Source: a virus. From it: 24,970 bases of DNA. The position numbers and the translations under genes are program-made. A model generated the notes under the pieces. It ran no database searches. It had not been told where the DNA came from and was given only the letters and a program-made list of their open reading frames with translations. Of the stretch, positions 23,959 to 24,970 are shown one piece after another; the stretch's first letter is position 1, and each line of letters starts with the position of its first letter. The stretch lies in the IMG/VR virus record IMGVR_UViG_3300037042_003892, positions 1 to 24,970 of that record. The stretch is one strand, 5' to 3'.

Positions 23959-24699
23959 ATGGGTATTGATATTCGCGCTATGCAGAAAAAACTTGATAAG
24001 CTCAACAATAAGGGTAAGTCAAGTTCCGAATCAGCTTTCTGGAAGCCAGAAGATGGAATTCATGAAGTTCGTGTTCTTCCAACACCAGACGGTGATCCAT
24101 TTAAGGAGTTCTGGTTCCATTATAATGTCGGAAACCAGAGTGTAATGTGTCCAAAGCGTAATTTTGGAGAAGATTGCGCTATTTGTGAGTTTGCAACAAA
24201 GTTGTTCAAGAGTGGTGAGCCAGACAGCGTTGCAGCTGCAAAGGATCTTTTCGTTCGTCAGCGTTTCCTTTCACCAATTCTTGTTCGTGGAAGTGAAAAG
24301 GACGGAGTAAAGGTTTGGTCTTACAGTAAGACAGTTTACGAGGAACTTCTTAAAACTGTACTTGATCCAGATTTTGGAGACATTACTGATCCAGAGAATG
24401 GATTTGATCTAAAGGTTGATAAGGGCAAGAAGAATGGCGCTCGTTATTCAACAATGGGTGTAAAGCCAAAGCCAAAGTCAACACAGATGTGTAGGGGTCT
24501 TGGTAGTCAGGAGTGTAAAGATCTACTAGATAGTATTCCAGATCTATCTACAATCTTTACCCGAATGTCACCACAGGAAGTTCAAATCGCACTAGATAAA
24601 CATCTTGCTGAACCAGATGAAGCTAGTGTTGGAGTAGAAAAGGGTGGAGGTAGTGTTGATAATGCTGTAGACGCTGCTATCCGAGAACTTGATCTCTGA
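23959..24699 (+). CDS. gp32: Single-stranded DNA-binding protein gp32
   Basis: This 246-residue protein carries the gp32 zinc site as H54-x9-C64-x8-C73-x2-C76 in FHYNVGNQSVMCPKRNFGED, then CAICEF (T4: H64-x12-C77-x9-C87-x2-C90). The N-terminus has a short basic segment (MQKKLDKLNNKGK), where T4 gp32 has its cooperativity region, and FWKPEDGIHEVRVLPTPDGD begins the OB fold. The C-terminal 40 residues are acidic and Gly-rich and end in RELDL, like the tail that recruits polymerase and recombination proteins. It coats single-stranded DNA in replication, repair and recombination. AAGGAG lies 9 bases upstream. It is shorter than T4 gp32 (301 residues). Its leader is structured, and codon use is GC-richer than in the polymerase gene, fitting high expression. 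Confidence 0.9.
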   Translation: MGIDIRAMQKKLDKLNNKGKSSSESAFWKPEDGIHEVRVLPTPDGDPFKEFWFHYNVGNQSVMCPKRNFGEDCAICEFATKLFKSGEPDSVAAAKDLFVRQRFLSPILVRGSEKDGVKVWSYSKTVYEELLKTVLDPDFGDITDPENGFDLKVDKGKKNGARYSTMGVKPKPKSTQMCRGLGSQECKDLLDSIPDLSTIFTRMSPQEVQIALDKHLAEPDEASVGVEKGGGSVDNAVDAAIRELDL

Positions 24700-24712
24700 T
24701 ACAAACTAAAGC

Positions 24713-24741
24713 TTGACAGACGACGACCTAGGACGTAAAAT
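24713..24741 (+). promoter_or_regulatory. uvsX: Sigma70-type promoter for uvsX, nested in a terminator
   Basis: TTGACA (24713-24718), a 17-base spacer and TAAAAT (24736-24741). The spacer is the ascending arm of the gp32 terminator hairpin and the -10 box is its loop. The predicted start near 24748 leaves a leader of about 40 bases that contains only part of the hairpin. Confidence 0.75.
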
Positions 24742-24762
24742 CTCCTAGGTCGTTTTCTTTTT
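24723..24762 (+). terminator. Intrinsic terminator after gp32
   Basis: ACGACCTAGGA (24723-24733) and TCCTAGGTCGT (24743-24753) form a perfect 11-bp stem over a 9-base loop, followed by TTTCTTTT. It insulates gp32 from uvsX. Confidence 0.9.
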
Positions 24763-24788
24763 GGACCATAAATACTTTAGGAGAAAAG

Positions 24789-24970
24789 ATGAGCATGGCA
24801 AAATTAAAAGAAGTAAAAGCCGGTAAAGTAGATGTAGGTGAATTAAGAAAAGCACTTAATGGTAAATTAAAAGGTGCAGTTTATGATCTGCGCGAAGAAA
24901 ATCCAACAGATGTAAAAGAGTGGGTTTCAACTGGATCAACTTGGTTGGACGGTATTATTGCAAAAGGTAA
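24789..24970 (+). CDS. uvsX: RecA-like recombinase UvsX, N-terminal part (partial)
   Basis: Sixty codons are visible before the window ends. ATG 24789 follows TAGGAG (24778-24783) with ideal spacing. The segment EWVSTGSTWLDGIIAKGK (43-60) matches the STGS..LD..L element that precedes the Walker A loop in RecA/UvsX proteins, and the Lys-rich first 30 residues match the small N-terminal helical part. The ATPase motifs lie beyond the window. UvsX forms filaments on single-stranded DNA with gp32 and UvsY to drive strand invasion and recombination-dependent replication, so the neighbour gp32 supports the call. It has its own promoter nested in the gp32 terminator. Confidence 0.8.
   Translation, partial: MSMAKLKEVKAGKVDVGELRKALNGKLKGAVYDLREENPTDVKEWVSTGSTWLDGIIAKG

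Noticed and set aside
24765-24780. CATAAATACTTTAGG before uvsX as a T4-type late promoter
   Set aside because: It resembles TATAAATA, but a near-consensus sigma70 promoter lies just upstream, and uvsX is an early or middle gene in T4-type phages; it overlaps the ribosome-binding site region.

Overview
The window is a stretch of a low-GC, T4-superfamily myovirus genome. Every convincing gene is on the + strand. It starts inside the major capsid protein gene (gp23) and runs through a neck and tail morphogenesis block: gp13-like, gp14, gp15, sheath gp18, tube gp19, gp26 with a small downstream ORF, tape measure, and baseplate genes including gp53. It then crosses into a DNA replication block: DNA polymerase, a tubulin-like protein, a small basic protein, gp32 and uvsX. 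No tRNA, CRISPR array, integrase or IS element was seen. Three points suggest a divergent lineage (the Far-T4 or ExoT4 type of aquatic phage) rather than a close T4 or cyanophage relative: tail genes lie directly after gp23, the sheath is unusually long, and a family A polymerase sits where a T4-type phage would be expected to carry family B gp43.

Layout. Bases 1-173 are the end of gp23, followed by a terminator and a free-standing GIY-YIG homing endonuclease (242-817). Bases 860-5893 hold two paralogous adhesin-like genes, each preceded by an almost identical terminator and an ACTATTTA-type motif. They carry 3 and 8 tandem Ig-like (ASH/HYDIN-type) repeats, and each ends in a LamG/concanavalin-type lectin domain. 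Bases 5936-13580 encode the neck, sheath, tube and a tape-measure chaperone-like pair; the pair may be joined by a +1/-2 frameshift at a run of seven T. Bases 13650-21258 encode the tape measure protein, a baseplate or tube-initiator protein, a gp53-like LysM protein, a large hub-like protein and an unrecognised virion-type protein.

At 21260 the promoter style changes. Three TTGACA-N17-TAnnnT promoters lie in the right-hand 3.7 kb, just upstream of the polymerase, of the small basic gene and of uvsX. ACTATTTA motifs precede structural genes on the left. This fits host sigma70-type early or middle transcription for replication genes and phage-specific late transcription for virion genes.

The most interesting points are: (1) a protein at 22475-23308 with a tubulin/FtsZ-like pattern, translationally coupled to the polymerase; (2) a minimal 393-residue family A polymerase with no visible 3'-5' exonuclease domain, probably made from a leaderless mRNA; (3) a promoter whose -10 box is the loop of a terminator hairpin in front of uvsX; (4) the possible frameshift in the gp26 region; (5) a structured gp32 leader; and (6) the duplicated terminator/promoter/adhesin cassettes. 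All assignments come from reading motifs by eye; no database search was run.
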